Shown piece by piece: positions 1-7,478 of a stretch of DNA of 13,102 nt. The notes below the pieces were generated by a model. It saw nothing but the letters and a program-made list of their open reading frames with translations. It had not been told where the DNA came from and searched no databases. The DNA is taken from assembly GCA_016297495.1 (NCBI GenBank), contig JAEDGN010000057.1, positions 1-13,102 of the forward strand, in the 5' to 3' direction. The position numbers and the translations under genes are program-made. Origin of the DNA: Coprococcus sp. (GTDB lineage Bacteria; Bacillota; Clostridia; Lachnospirales; Lachnospiraceae). The first letter of the stretch is position 1; each line of letters begins with the position of its first letter.

Positions 1-84
1 TTGATGAGCGGTTCAACGGAATTGATGAGCGGTTCAACGGAATTGATGAGCGGTTTATCGGAATTGACCAGCGTTTTATTGCAA
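1..84 (+). repeat. 21-bp tandem repeat, four units, coding
   Basis: Units run 1-21, 22-42, 43-63 and 64-84. The first two are identical, the third differs at two bases and the fourth is more diverged. Each unit is seven codons, so gain or loss of a unit keeps the reading frame and lengthens or shortens the coiled coil by one heptad. The array continues into the left edge, so the copy number is unknown. Confidence 0.9.
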
Positions 85-305
85 TGGATGAAAAAATTGA
101 CAGTATGGAAGTTATGATTCTGGATGAACTGGAGAGAACAAGAGAGATTCTGGATAAGAGAATTGATAAGGTACAGCAGGATATAGATGAGATGAAGCAG
201 TATTATAAGATTGCTAAGCTGGAGGACAGGAATCAGGCGCTGCTTCAGGATAGAGTTGACGATCTGGACAAGAGAGTGAGGAAACTGGAAGAGAAAACGG
301 CATGA
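3..305 (+). CDS. Small coiled-coil protein with heptad repeats, 5' end outside window
   Basis: The frame is open from the first base of the window to a TGA at 303-305, so only the C-terminal 100 residues are visible and the true start lies upstream; the ATG at 84 is internal to the repeat pattern. The protein opens with near-identical seven-residue units (DERFNGI, DERFNGI, DERFIGI, DQRFIAM) and continues as a charged Glu/Lys/Asp/Arg-rich helix with hydrophobic residues at heptad spacing, ending KLEEKTA. This is a coiled coil. There is no signal peptide, membrane segment or catalytic motif in the visible part. Similar Ile-Asp-x-Arg-Phe repeat proteins are common small hypotheticals in Firmicutes, without an assigned role that I know of. 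The next gene starts 68 nt downstream after a stem-loop, so it is probably a separate transcription unit. Function unknown. Confidence 0.75.
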   Translation, partial: DERFNGIDERFNGIDERFIGIDQRFIAMDEKIDSMEVMILDELERTREILDKRIDKVQQDIDEMKQYYKIAKLEDRNQALLQDRVDDLDKRVRKLEEKTA

Positions 306-309
306 TAAC

Positions 310-338
310 ACGGGGCGGCATATTTTTAACCGCCCCGT
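310..338 (+). terminator. GC-rich stem-loop after the coiled-coil gene
   Basis: A perfect 9-bp inverted repeat (ACGGGGCGG at 310-318, CCGCCCCGT at 330-338) encloses an 11-nt loop that contains TTTTT. It begins 4 nt after the stop codon. The U-run is in the loop rather than after the stem, so this is an atypical intrinsic terminator; it may instead stabilise the mRNA 3' end or separate this gene from the peptidase gene. Confidence 0.55.
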
Positions 339-373
339 CTGACTGATAAAGATATTTTATAAGGAGGAACAAT

Positions 374-3313
374 ATGGCAGATGATTTTAAGAATATTCCG
401 GCGGCTTATGAGGTGGTCAGTACGGAATATATAGATGAGATTAAGTCTATGGCAGGACTTTTAAGACATAAAAAAACAGGGGCCAGAGTTGTGGTCCTGT
501 CCAATGATGATGAGAATAAGGTCTTCAACATTGGATTCAGGACACCGCCTCAGGACAGCACGGGTGTAGCCCATATTATGGAGCATTCCGTACTGTGCGG
601 ATCGAAGAATTTTCCGGCCAAGGATCCATTTATTGAGCTGGCCAAGGGATCACTCAATACATTTCTGAATGCCATGACCTACCCGGACAAGACGATCTAC
701 CCTGTTGCCAGCTGTAATGACGCGGATTTTCATAATCTCATGCATGTCTATCTGGATGCGGTATTTTATCCGAATATTTATGCCGGTAATGAAACATTCC
801 GACAGGAGGGCTGGCATTATGAACTGGAGGACAAGGATGCACCGCTGATCTATAATGGTGTTGTATACAATGAGATGAAGGGGGCATTTTCGTCACCTGA
901 ACAACTTTTATATAGAAAGATTACGGATACACTGTTTCCGGATACAGTCTATGGAGTTGAATCCGGCGGCGATCCGGATGTGATTCCGGAACTGACTTAT
1001 GAGCAGTATCTTGATTTTCATAAAAAATATTATCATCCCTCCAACAGTTATATTTATCTTTACGGAAATCTGGATGTCCATGAAAAACTGGATTTTATTG
1101 ACAGGGAATATCTGCAGCATTATGATGCCATGGAAGTGGATTCGTCCATATCCAAGCAGACGCCTTTTGATGCAGTCACCGTTGCACAGGGAGAATATCC
1201 GATAGGGAATGAGGACAGAGAAGAGCATGCGTCCTATATGGCCTGCAGCTGGGTTGTGGGTGACAGCCTGAATCCGAAACTTTACCTGGCCTTCCAGATC
1301 CTTGAATACACATTGATGGAGGCACCGGGAGCGCCGCTGAAGCAGGCTCTGCTGGATCAGGAGTTCGGTGAGGATGTCTATGGCTTTTTCGAGACCAGTC
1401 TTATACAGCCGTATCTTTCTATTATCATTAAAAATATGGATGCGGGCCGCAGGGATGATATCATGAATGTGATCCGTCTGGAACTGGAGAAACTGGCAGA
1501 TGGCGGCCTGAACCACAAGACGATGGAAGGTGCGCTTAACTTCTATGAATTCAAGTCAAGAGAAGGCGATTTCGGACGCTGGCCAAAGGGACTGTTATAT
1601 GGTATGCAGCTCATGGACAGCTGGCTGTATGATGACAACAAACCGTTCATTCACCTGAAGTTTCAGCAGATTTTTGAATCGCTGAGAGAAGATTTGGAGA
1701 AGGGATATTTTGAGCAGCTGATCAGGACCTATATGCTCGACAATACCCACGGATCTGTTTACCTTCTCTGTCCGTCCAGAGGACTGGCGGCCAGAAAGGA
1801 GAAGGCACTGGCTGATAATCTGGCGGCCTATAAGGCCTCTCTGTCAGAGGCAGAGGTGGAGAAGCTGGTGGAAGATACGGCACAATTAAAGCATTACCAG
1901 AGTGAACCGTCTCCGAAGGAAGTCCTTGATATGATCCCGCTGCTGAGTATTGATGATATCAAAAAAGAAGCAGAACCTCTTTATAACGAAAAGATGGATT
2001 TTGATGGTGTCCAGGTGCTGCATCACGATATCGAGACTAATGAGATAGGTTATGTGAATATGCTGTTTGATCTGGGTCATGTGAAAGAGGAAGATGTACC
2101 TTACCTCGGAATCCTGACAGAGACTTTCGGCAATATGAATACGGATCATTACAGCTATCAGGAACTGACGGATGAGGTCAATCTCCATACGGGCGGCCTT
2201 CGTTCCACAGTCAGTGTTTATGGTGTTGAGGATAAGGACAGCTACCTGCCTGTACTTGAGATGGGAGGCAAGGCATTATACAATAAACTGTCGAAGCTGT
2301 TTGAATTGCTGGAAGAAATACTGCTGCATACCCATTTTGAAGATGATAAGCGTCTGAAAGAGATATTGAATCAGCTGAAATCCCGTCTGGAGATGAACTT
2401 TCTGTCCAATGGCCATACTGTGGCGGTGAACAGAGCAACGTCCTATTTCAGCCAGGGAAGCTGGTTCAAGGAGCTAACGGAGGGAATTGCCTTCTATCAG
2501 TTTATATGTGATACTTTGAAGGATTATGAGACAAGGAAAATGGAAGTCATTGACAAACTGCAGTCTCTTTGCCGTAAGATTTTCCGTAAAGAATATCTGC
2601 TGGCTGATGTGACAGCCAATAAAGAGGGACTGTCACTTTGCCGGAAAGAGATTGAGATTTTTGGTAACAGATTGAATATGGAGACAATGACAGAGGAAGA
2701 GCGCCGTCGGATCAGTGTAAGTGTATGTCCGATTCACAATGAGGCATTTATCACAGCCGGCATGATTCAGTACAATGCCTGTGCCGCCAACTTTGGAGAA
2801 AAAGGCATCGCCTACAACGGCAGTCTGAATGTGATTAAGAATATACTGAGCAATGAGTATCTCTGGAATAATATACGTGTCAAAGGCGGCGCCTATGGCT
2901 GTATGTGCGGATTTGCTCCGAGCGGGAATGCCTATTTCGCATCTTACAGAGATCCGAATCTGGAAGAAACCTATGCAGTTTATGAAGGAGCGGCAGATTA
3001 TGTTGCTTCCCTTGAACTGGATGACAGGGAACTGACAAAATATATTATTGGTGCTGTCGGCGCCATTGACACACCGATGACTGCATCCATGAAAGGCGTA
3101 CGGTCACTGGCAGCCTGGCTGGGTCACAGAAGCTATGAACAGATCCAGAAAATAAGAGATGAATTACTCGGCACAACAGTGGAAAATCTGCGCAAACAGG
3201 CAGCAGCCGTAGCAGCCGTGACAGCATCCGGGCATATTTGTGTCGTGGGCAGTGAAAGCCGGATCATGGCACAAAAAGAAAAATTTGAACATGTGACACA
3301 ATTACTGAGGTAG
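374..3313 (+). CDS. M16C-family zinc metallopeptidase (insulinase / presequence-protease type)
   Basis: This 979-residue protein has the length and layout of the M16C family (PreP/falcilysin type), which degrades short unstructured peptides inside a closed chamber made of two halves. The inverted zinc motif HxxEH is seen as HIMEH at residues 67-71 (His67 and His71 zinc ligands, Glu70 the general base), and the third ligand is probably Glu167 in YNEMKGA. The middle of the protein corresponds to the M16C-associated region, and the C-terminal half carries the substrate-binding Arg/Tyr motif R-V-K-G-G-A-Y (Arg835, Tyr841). No signal peptide is visible, so it is probably cytosolic. The start is supported by AAGGAGG at 361-367, 6 nt before the ATG. 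It heads a close block with era and recO (9-nt gap to era). Family assignment is firm; the physiological substrate is unknown, with general oligopeptide turnover a reasonable inference. Confidence 0.93.
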   Translation: MADDFKNIPAAYEVVSTEYIDEIKSMAGLLRHKKTGARVVVLSNDDENKVFNIGFRTPPQDSTGVAHIMEHSVLCGSKNFPAKDPFIELAKGSLNTFLNAMTYPDKTIYPVASCNDADFHNLMHVYLDAVFYPNIYAGNETFRQEGWHYELEDKDAPLIYNGVVYNEMKGAFSSPEQLLYRKITDTLFPDTVYGVESGGDPDVIPELTYEQYLDFHKKYYHPSNSYIYLYGNLDVHEKLDFIDREYLQHYDAMEVDSSISKQTPFDAVTVAQGEYPIGNEDREEHASYMACSWVVGDSLNPKLYLAFQILEYTLMEAPGAPLKQALLDQEFGEDVYGFFETSLIQPYLSIIIKNMDAGRRDDIMNVIRLELEKLADGGLNHKTMEGALNFYEFKSREGDFGRWPKGLLYGMQLMDSWLYDDNKPFIHLKFQQIFESLREDLEKGYFEQLIRTYMLDNTHGSVYLLCPSRGLAARKEKALADNLAAYKASLSEAEVEKLVEDTAQLKHYQSEPSPKEVLDMIPLLSIDDIKKEAEPLYNEKMDFDGVQVLHHDIETNEIGYVNMLFDLGHVKEEDVPYLGILTETFGNMNTDHYSYQELTDEVNLHTGGLRSTVSVYGVEDKDSYLPVLEMGGKALYNKLSKLFELLEEILLHTHFEDDKRLKEILNQLKSRLEMNFLSNGHTVAVNRATSYFSQGSWFKELTEGIAFYQFICDTLKDYETRKMEVIDKLQSLCRKIFRKEYLLADVTANKEGLSLCRKEIEIFGNRLNMETMTEEERRRISVSVCPIHNEAFITAGMIQYNACAANFGEKGIAYNGSLNVIKNILSNEYLWNNIRVKGGAYGCMCGFAPSGNAYFASYRDPNLEETYAVYEGAADYVASLELDDRELTKYIIGAVGAIDTPMTASMKGVRSLAAWLGHRSYEQIQKIRDELLGTTVENLRKQAAAVAAVTASGHICVVGSESRIMAQKEKFEHVTQLLR

Positions 3314-3322
3314 GGAGGATAT

Positions 3323-4228
3323 ATGAATCAACAGTATAAGTCAGGGTTTGCGACGCTGATTGGCAGGCCGAATGTGGGGAAGTCGACTTTGATGAATCAT
3401 CTGATCGGTCAGAAGATTGCTATTACGTCCAATAAGCCTCAGACAACGAGGAACAGGATACAGACAGTTTATACCAGCAAGAAAGGACAGATCGTGTTTG
3501 TGGATACTCCGGGTATTCACAAGGCGAAGAACAAGCTGGGTGAATATATGGTGACAGTGGCGGAGCGGACCCTCAGTGAGGTGGATGTGATTCTGTGGCT
3601 GGTGGAGCCGACCACGTTTATCGGAGCGGGAGAGCAGCATATTGCAGAGCAGCTGCGCAAAACCCATACGCCGGTTATTCTTGTTATCAATAAAATCGAT
3701 ACGGTTAAGAAGGAAGAGATTCTTAAAAGTATTGACGCTTACAAGGATATCTGTGCTTTTGCAGAGATTGTTCCATGTTCGGCCCTGAAAGGGGACAATA
3801 CGGATGATCTGATTCAGGCAATCATGAAATATCTGCCCTATGGTCCACAGTTCTATGATGAGGACACAGTGACGGATCAGCCGGAGCGGCAGATCGTGGC
3901 TGAGCTGATCAGGGAAAAGGCCCTGCGTTCTCTCAATGAAGAGGTGCCGCACGGTATCGCCGTATCCATTGATCAGATGAAAGCGAGAAAAAAGGGCGGT
4001 ATCATCGATATTGATGCCACCATCATCTGTGAGCGGGATTCCCATAAAGGTATTATCATCGGCAAACAGGGGTCTATGCTGAAGAAAATCGGCTCCATGG
4101 CCCGTCCTGAGATTGAGGAGATGCTGGATTCAAAAGTAAATCTCAAGCTCTGGGTCAAGGTGAAGAAAGACTGGCGCGACAGCGACTTTATGATCAAGAA
4201 CTTCGGTTACGACAAGAAAGAATATTAG
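3323..4228 (+). CDS. era: GTPase Era
   Basis: Era is a GTPase that binds 16S rRNA near its 3' end and aids assembly of the 30S ribosomal subunit. The 301-residue length is standard. The P-loop G1 motif GRPNVGKST lies at 14-22, a switch I Thr-rich segment (PQTTRNR) at 39-45, G3 DTPGIH at 61-66, G4 NKID at 123-126 and G5 SALK near 154. A C-terminal type-II KH RNA-binding domain contains GIIIGKQG at 243-250. GGGAGG just upstream supports the ATG start. It lies 9 nt after the peptidase gene and 14 nt before recO, so the three are probably cotranscribed; adjacency of era and recO is common in Firmicutes. All key residues are present and nothing is unusual. Confidence 0.98.
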   Translation: MNQQYKSGFATLIGRPNVGKSTLMNHLIGQKIAITSNKPQTTRNRIQTVYTSKKGQIVFVDTPGIHKAKNKLGEYMVTVAERTLSEVDVILWLVEPTTFIGAGEQHIAEQLRKTHTPVILVINKIDTVKKEEILKSIDAYKDICAFAEIVPCSALKGDNTDDLIQAIMKYLPYGPQFYDEDTVTDQPERQIVAELIREKALRSLNEEVPHGIAVSIDQMKARKKGGIIDIDATIICERDSHKGIIIGKQGSMLKKIGSMARPEIEEMLDSKVNLKLWVKVKKDWRDSDFMIKNFGYDKKEY

Positions 4229-4242
4229 GAAGATTTCATACA

Positions 4243-4989
4243 ATGGCAGATCAGATAAAAGTAACGGGTATGGTCCTCTCGGCCATGCCCGTTGGTGAAT
4301 ATGATAAACGGCTCGTTATATTGACGAAGGAGCGGGGCAAGATCCACGGTTTTGCCAGGGGCGCCAAGAGACCGGGCAACAGTCTGATGGCGCCGTCCCA
4401 GCTCTTTGTATTCGGGGAATTCATGCTGATTGAAGGGCGGAATGCCTACACCGTGGTCAGCGTAAAGGTGCAGAACTATTTTGAAGAGCTGAGGTCAGAT
4501 GTAGATGCCACGTGCTATGGCTGTTATTTTCTGGAATTTGCAGATTATTACGGGCGTGAGAATGCTGATGATCTGGAAATGCTGAAGCTTTTATACCAGA
4601 CGATCAGGGCTCTGTGCAAAAAGACGATTCCGTTTCCTCTGATCAGATGCATCTATGAATTGAAACTCATGGTGGTCAATGGGGAATATCCCGAATGTTT
4701 CGAGTGTGTGAATTGTCATAGTGCGGATGATCTGCAGGTTTTCAGCGCCCAGCGCAGAGGCATGCTCTGCGGCAGCTGCAGAAAGCAGGGCGGTATGAAT
4801 GCCATACCCGTGAGCCCGGCAGCCCTGTATACGATACAGTACATTATCAGTGCGCCCATTGAAAAGCTTTATACTTTCCGTGTATCGGAGGAAGTGCTGG
4901 ATACTATCAGAAATATCATGTACAGATACAGGAGTACGTGCATTGACAGGAAATTTAAATCCCTGGAAGTTCTCATGCTTATGGAGTAA
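4243..4989 (+). CDS. recO: DNA repair protein RecO
   Basis: RecO works with RecF and RecR to load RecA on SSB-coated single-stranded DNA in gap repair and also anneals complementary strands. The 248-residue length is typical. The N-terminal part (about residues 1-80, beginning with KVTGMVLS and including KERGKIHGFARGAK) is the OB fold. A zinc-binding pair of CxxC motifs is seen at Cys155/Cys158 and Cys176/Cys179, with an additional Cys152. The ribosome binding site is modest (AGGAAG at 4227-4232, overlapping the end of era), suggesting translation partly coupled to era. It is the last gene of the peptidase-era-recO block; a non-coding gap with a long palindrome follows. Confidence is high from motif order and context. 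Confidence 0.96.
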   Translation: MADQIKVTGMVLSAMPVGEYDKRLVILTKERGKIHGFARGAKRPGNSLMAPSQLFVFGEFMLIEGRNAYTVVSVKVQNYFEELRSDVDATCYGCYFLEFADYYGRENADDLEMLKLLYQTIRALCKKTIPFPLIRCIYELKLMVVNGEYPECFECVNCHSADDLQVFSAQRRGMLCGSCRKQGGMNAIPVSPAALYTIQYIISAPIEKLYTFRVSEEVLDTIRNIMYRYRSTCIDRKFKSLEVLMLME

Positions 4990-5060
4990 CGACTCAGCAT
5001 CTGTGCCTTTTTTAGCACAATACGGACAGTTTCCACCCTTCAAACACGCTTCCGCTCGAC

Positions 5061-5127
5061 GAAAAACGCAGCGGTACTAAGGATTTTTGTTCATTTTATT
5101 CCAAAAATCTAAGTACCGGCGTTTTTC
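5061..5127. repeat. Long imperfect palindrome (about 27-bp arms) downstream of recO
   Basis: The left arm (5061-5089) begins GAAAAACGC and the right arm (5102-5127) ends GCGTTTTTC. The arms pair as GAAAAACGC/GCGTTTTTC, then CGGTACT/AGTACCG after a 2-nt bulge, then a GATTTTTG/CAAAAATC inner stem after one mismatch and a bulged G, around a loop of about 12 nt. As RNA it would be a very stable hairpin 72 nt past the recO stop, so it may end or protect the era-recO transcript. It lacks a proper U-tract directly after the stem. The near symmetry would also fit a dispersed intergenic palindromic repeat; only one copy is present in this window. The preceding bases (4990-5060) show only a weak 5-bp hairpin at 5002-5019. 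Confidence 0.7.
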
Positions 5128-5147
5128 AAACGGTTTTCAGGTGGAGT

Positions 5148-5180
5148 CCTGCCGTATCTGTGCTGTCAGATGGGAGCAGG
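5148..5180 (+). other. Small two-part hairpin upstream of the lipoprotein promoter
   Basis: CCTGC at 5148-5152 pairs with GCAGG at 5176-5180, and ATCTG at 5156-5160 pairs with CAGAT at 5167-5171, with a small internal loop between the stems and a 6-nt apical loop. It lies upstream of the -35 box at 5218, so it would not be in the lipoprotein transcript, only in readthrough from recO. No known riboswitch or T-box signature was recognised. Confidence 0.4.
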
Positions 5181-5217
5181 CTGAGTAGTTACCTTATAGA
5201 AAATCTGTAAAAAGGGA

Positions 5218-5246
5218 TTGAAAAACTGGTATATTAAGGATACAAT
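5218..5246 (+). promoter_or_regulatory. Sigma-A-type promoter for the lipoprotein-glyS unit
   Basis: TTGAAA at 5218-5223 and TACAAT at 5241-5246 are separated by exactly 17 nt, each one base from consensus. Transcription should start near 5253, giving a leader of about 25 nt with GGGAGG at 5265-5270. The TTG of the -35 box is in frame with the downstream gene but is part of the promoter, not a start codon. Confidence 0.8.
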
Positions 5247-5277
5247 AGATGGGTGTATGCGGGCGGGAGGTGTTGAG

Positions 5278-5907
5278 ATGAGATATAGAGTTTTACTGGC
5301 TGCCTTTCTCTGTATGGCGGTTCTGGCCGGATGCAGCGGGAAGAAGGTCAATCTGGCGAATGTGACGGAATCCACTGTTGGTATCAATGCCGACGGTTCC
5401 GTTGATGAAGTTGTCATTGAGTCCTTTGATAAGGATTATTACTCACTGGAAGAATTGACGGATTTTGTCAATGAAGCGGTAGCGGTATTCAATGAAGCCA
5501 ATCCCCAGGAGCAGCCGGAGAATCAGAAGAATGGAGAAGCAGCTGCTGCCATAACCGTTCAGGCCGTTGAAGAGAATGAGGATGAGAAAACAGCGCGTAT
5601 GGCACTGTCCTATCTCAATACGGATATCTATAATGGATTCAACGGGACCGGACTGCAGTTCATGTCTGTGGAGGAAGCGGCTTCCGAAGACAGTATTGCC
5701 GGAACGGATCTGATCAGTGTGAAGACAGGGGAACCGGCGGCATTTGGTGATCTTGCCGGATCAGAGAAGCTGTACGTGGTATGTACCAGTGAATCTTTAC
5801 AGATCAGGACAAGCGGCAGGATCGTATATTACAGTGAAGCAGCATCATTGATTGACGACCATACGGTCAGCACGGCCGAAGGCCAGTCAGTGATTGTATT
5901 TAAATGA
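5278..5907 (+). CDS. Putative lipoprotein of unknown function
   Basis: The protein is 209 residues when started at the ATG at 5278, which sits 7 nt after GGGAGG; an in-frame TTG at 5218 is excluded because it is the -35 box. The N-terminus is a classic lipoprotein signal: basic MRYR, a hydrophobic stretch to about residue 16, then the lipobox LAGC with the lipidated cysteine at 19. It should therefore be anchored to the outer face of the cytoplasmic membrane. The mature part is acidic (many Glu/Asp) with an Ala/Glu-rich central segment, and no enzymatic or binding motif was recognised. It ends 29 nt before the preferred glyS start and has its own promoter, so it is probably cotranscribed with glyS, although nothing in the sequence suggests a shared function. 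Lipoprotein call firm; role unknown. Confidence 0.85.
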   Translation: MRYRVLLAAFLCMAVLAGCSGKKVNLANVTESTVGINADGSVDEVVIESFDKDYYSLEELTDFVNEAVAVFNEANPQEQPENQKNGEAAAAITVQAVEENEDEKTARMALSYLNTDIYNGFNGTGLQFMSVEEAASEDSIAGTDLISVKTGEPAAFGDLAGSEKLYVVCTSESLQIRTSGRIVYYSEAASLIDDHTVSTAEGQSVIVFK

Positions 5908-5936
5908 ATCTAAAATATATTTGCGAGGTAAGTAAC

Positions 5937-7334
5937 ATGGAAAAAACAATGGAAAAAATCGTTGCGTTGGCAAAGGCCAGAGGCTTTGTATATCCGGGCT
6001 CAGAGATCTACGGCGGTCTTGCCAATACATGGGATTACGGCAATCTTGGCGTTGAACTGAAGAACAATGTGAAGAAGGCATGGTGGAAGAAATTCATTCA
6101 GGAGAATCCATACAATGTTGGTGTTGACTGTGCCATCCTCATGAACCCTCAGACATGGGTGGCTTCCGGCCATCTGGGCGGCTTTTCAGATCCTCTGATG
6201 GACTGTAAGGAATGTCATGAGCGTTTCAGAGCCGACAAACTGATCGAGGATTTCTGCCAGGAGAACGGTATCCAGCTGGAAGGCTCCGTTGATGCATGGT
6301 CCAACGAAGAGATGCTCAGGTTCATCGATGAGAAGAATATCTGCTGTCCGACCTGCGGCAAGCACAATTTCACTGATATCCGTCAGTTCAACCTGATGTT
6401 CAAGACCTTCCAGGGTGTTACAGAGGATGCCAAGAACACGGTTTATCTGAGACCGGAGACAGCTCAGGGTATCTTTGTCAACTTCAAGAATGTTCAGAGA
6501 ACATCCCGCAAGAAGATTCCGTTCGGTATTGGTCAGATTGGTAAATCCTTCCGTAATGAGATCACACCGGGCAACTTCACTTTCAGAACCCGTGAGTTCG
6601 AACAGATGGAGCTTGAGTTCTTCTGTGAGCCGGATACAGATCTTGAATGGTTTGCATACTGGAAGGAATTCTGTATCAACTGGCTGAAGAACCTCGGCAT
6701 GAAGGAAGAGGAGATGAGAGTCAGAGATCATGAGCCGGAAGAGCTGTCCTTCTATTCCAAGGCAACATCGGATATTGAATTCCTGTTCCCATTCGGATGG
6801 GGTGAATTATGGGGCATCGCAGACAGAACCAACTACGATTTATCCCGTCATATGGAAGTATCCGGTGAGGATCTGATGTATTTTGACGAAGGCAAAAAAG
6901 AAAAATATATTCCTTATGTTATTGAACCGTCACTGGGCGCAGACCGTGTGGTACTGGCATTCCTTTGCGGTGCTTATGATGAGGAGAATATCGGTACAGA
7001 AGAGAAGCCGGATATGAGAACAGTGCTTCATTTCCATCCTGCACTGGCGCCTGTCAAGATCGGTGTTCTGCCGTTGTCCAAGAAGCTGGGTGAGAAAGCT
7101 GAAGCTGTCTATCAGGAACTTTGCAAGAACTGGAACTGCGAATACGATGACAGAGGCAATATCGGTAAGCGGTACAGAAGACAGGATGAGATCGGTACAC
7201 CTTTCTGTGTGACCTATGATTTCGATTCCGAGGAAGACGGCTGTGTAACTGTCCGTGATAGAGATACAATGGCCCAGGAGCGTGTGAAGATTGAAGATCT
7301 GACCGCTTATTTCATGGAAAAACTGGCTTATTAG
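5937..7334 (+). CDS. glyS: Glycine--tRNA ligase, single-chain dimeric type
   Basis: This enzyme activates glycine with ATP and charges tRNA-Gly. It is the single-chain class II (alpha2) form found in many Firmicutes, archaea and eukaryotes, not the two-subunit GlyQ/GlyS form. Two cysteine pairs (CKECH, CCPTC) in the N-terminal half resemble the zinc-binding insertion of this family. The characteristic RPETAQG is at residue 172, class II motif 2 starts at FRNE (205-208), and motif 3 contains SLGADR (Arg337). The C-terminal anticodon-binding domain begins around VKIGVLPLSKK. The start at 5937 (465 residues) follows GAGG at 5925-5928 and fits the usual length; the alternative ATG at 5904 overlaps the lipoprotein stop, lacks a ribosome binding site and would add 11 unrelated residues. 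No T-box leader precedes it in the window. Confidence 0.96.
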   Translation: MEKTMEKIVALAKARGFVYPGSEIYGGLANTWDYGNLGVELKNNVKKAWWKKFIQENPYNVGVDCAILMNPQTWVASGHLGGFSDPLMDCKECHERFRADKLIEDFCQENGIQLEGSVDAWSNEEMLRFIDEKNICCPTCGKHNFTDIRQFNLMFKTFQGVTEDAKNTVYLRPETAQGIFVNFKNVQRTSRKKIPFGIGQIGKSFRNEITPGNFTFRTREFEQMELEFFCEPDTDLEWFAYWKEFCINWLKNLGMKEEEMRVRDHEPEELSFYSKATSDIEFLFPFGWGELWGIADRTNYDLSRHMEVSGEDLMYFDEGKKEKYIPYVIEPSLGADRVVLAFLCGAYDEENIGTEEKPDMRTVLHFHPALAPVKIGVLPLSKKLGEKAEAVYQELCKNWNCEYDDRGNIGKRYRRQDEIGTPFCVTYDFDSEEDGCVTVRDRDTMAQERVKIEDLTAYFMEKLAY

Positions 7335-7364
7335 AAAATTTTGTTAAAATAATCTCAAATATTG

Positions 7365-7393
7365 TTTTACTTTTGGATTTTTTGTGATACAAT
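7365..7393 (+). promoter_or_regulatory. Probable ppdK promoter with extended -10
   Basis: TACAAT at 7388-7393 is preceded by TG at 7385-7386, giving an extended -10 (TGnTACAAT), with a weak -35 (TTTTAC, 7365-7370) 17 nt upstream. A second extended -10 (TGnTAAAAT, 7399-7407) lies 14 bases further on with no convincing -35. The surroundings are very AT-rich. The first site places the start near 7400, just before the leader hairpin. Confidence 0.55.
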
Positions 7394-7407
7394 TATTGTG
7401 CTAAAAT

Positions 7408-7433
7408 GCGGACATGCTTTTTGGCATGTCTGC
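7408..7433 (+). terminator. Stem-loop in the glyS-ppdK gap: terminator or leader hairpin
   Basis: GACATGC at 7411-7417 and GCATGTC at 7424-7430 form a perfect 7-bp stem with a 6-nt loop (TTTTTG), extended by GCG/TGC to 10 bp including one G-U pair. It is followed by TTTAAATAATATTTTT, a broken U-rich run. It could terminate glyS transcription, or, because it lies downstream of the predicted ppdK start, form a stabilising 5' hairpin on the ppdK mRNA. Confidence 0.5.
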
Positions 7434-7478
7434 TTTAAATAATATTTTTAAGTTTCATTTTTCAAGGAGGATTATCAA

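Noticed and set aside
4591..5043. Minus-strand 150-codon frame starting MKGGNCPYCAKKG, resembling a zinc ribbon
   Set aside because: Nearly all of it is antisense to recO, whose own coding evidence is strong, and the CPYC segment is short and isolated.
5141..5217. Possible T-box or other riboswitch upstream of the lipoprotein-glyS unit
   Set aside because: No T-box core sequence is visible, and the region lies upstream of the promoter at 5218-5246, so it would not be in the transcript.
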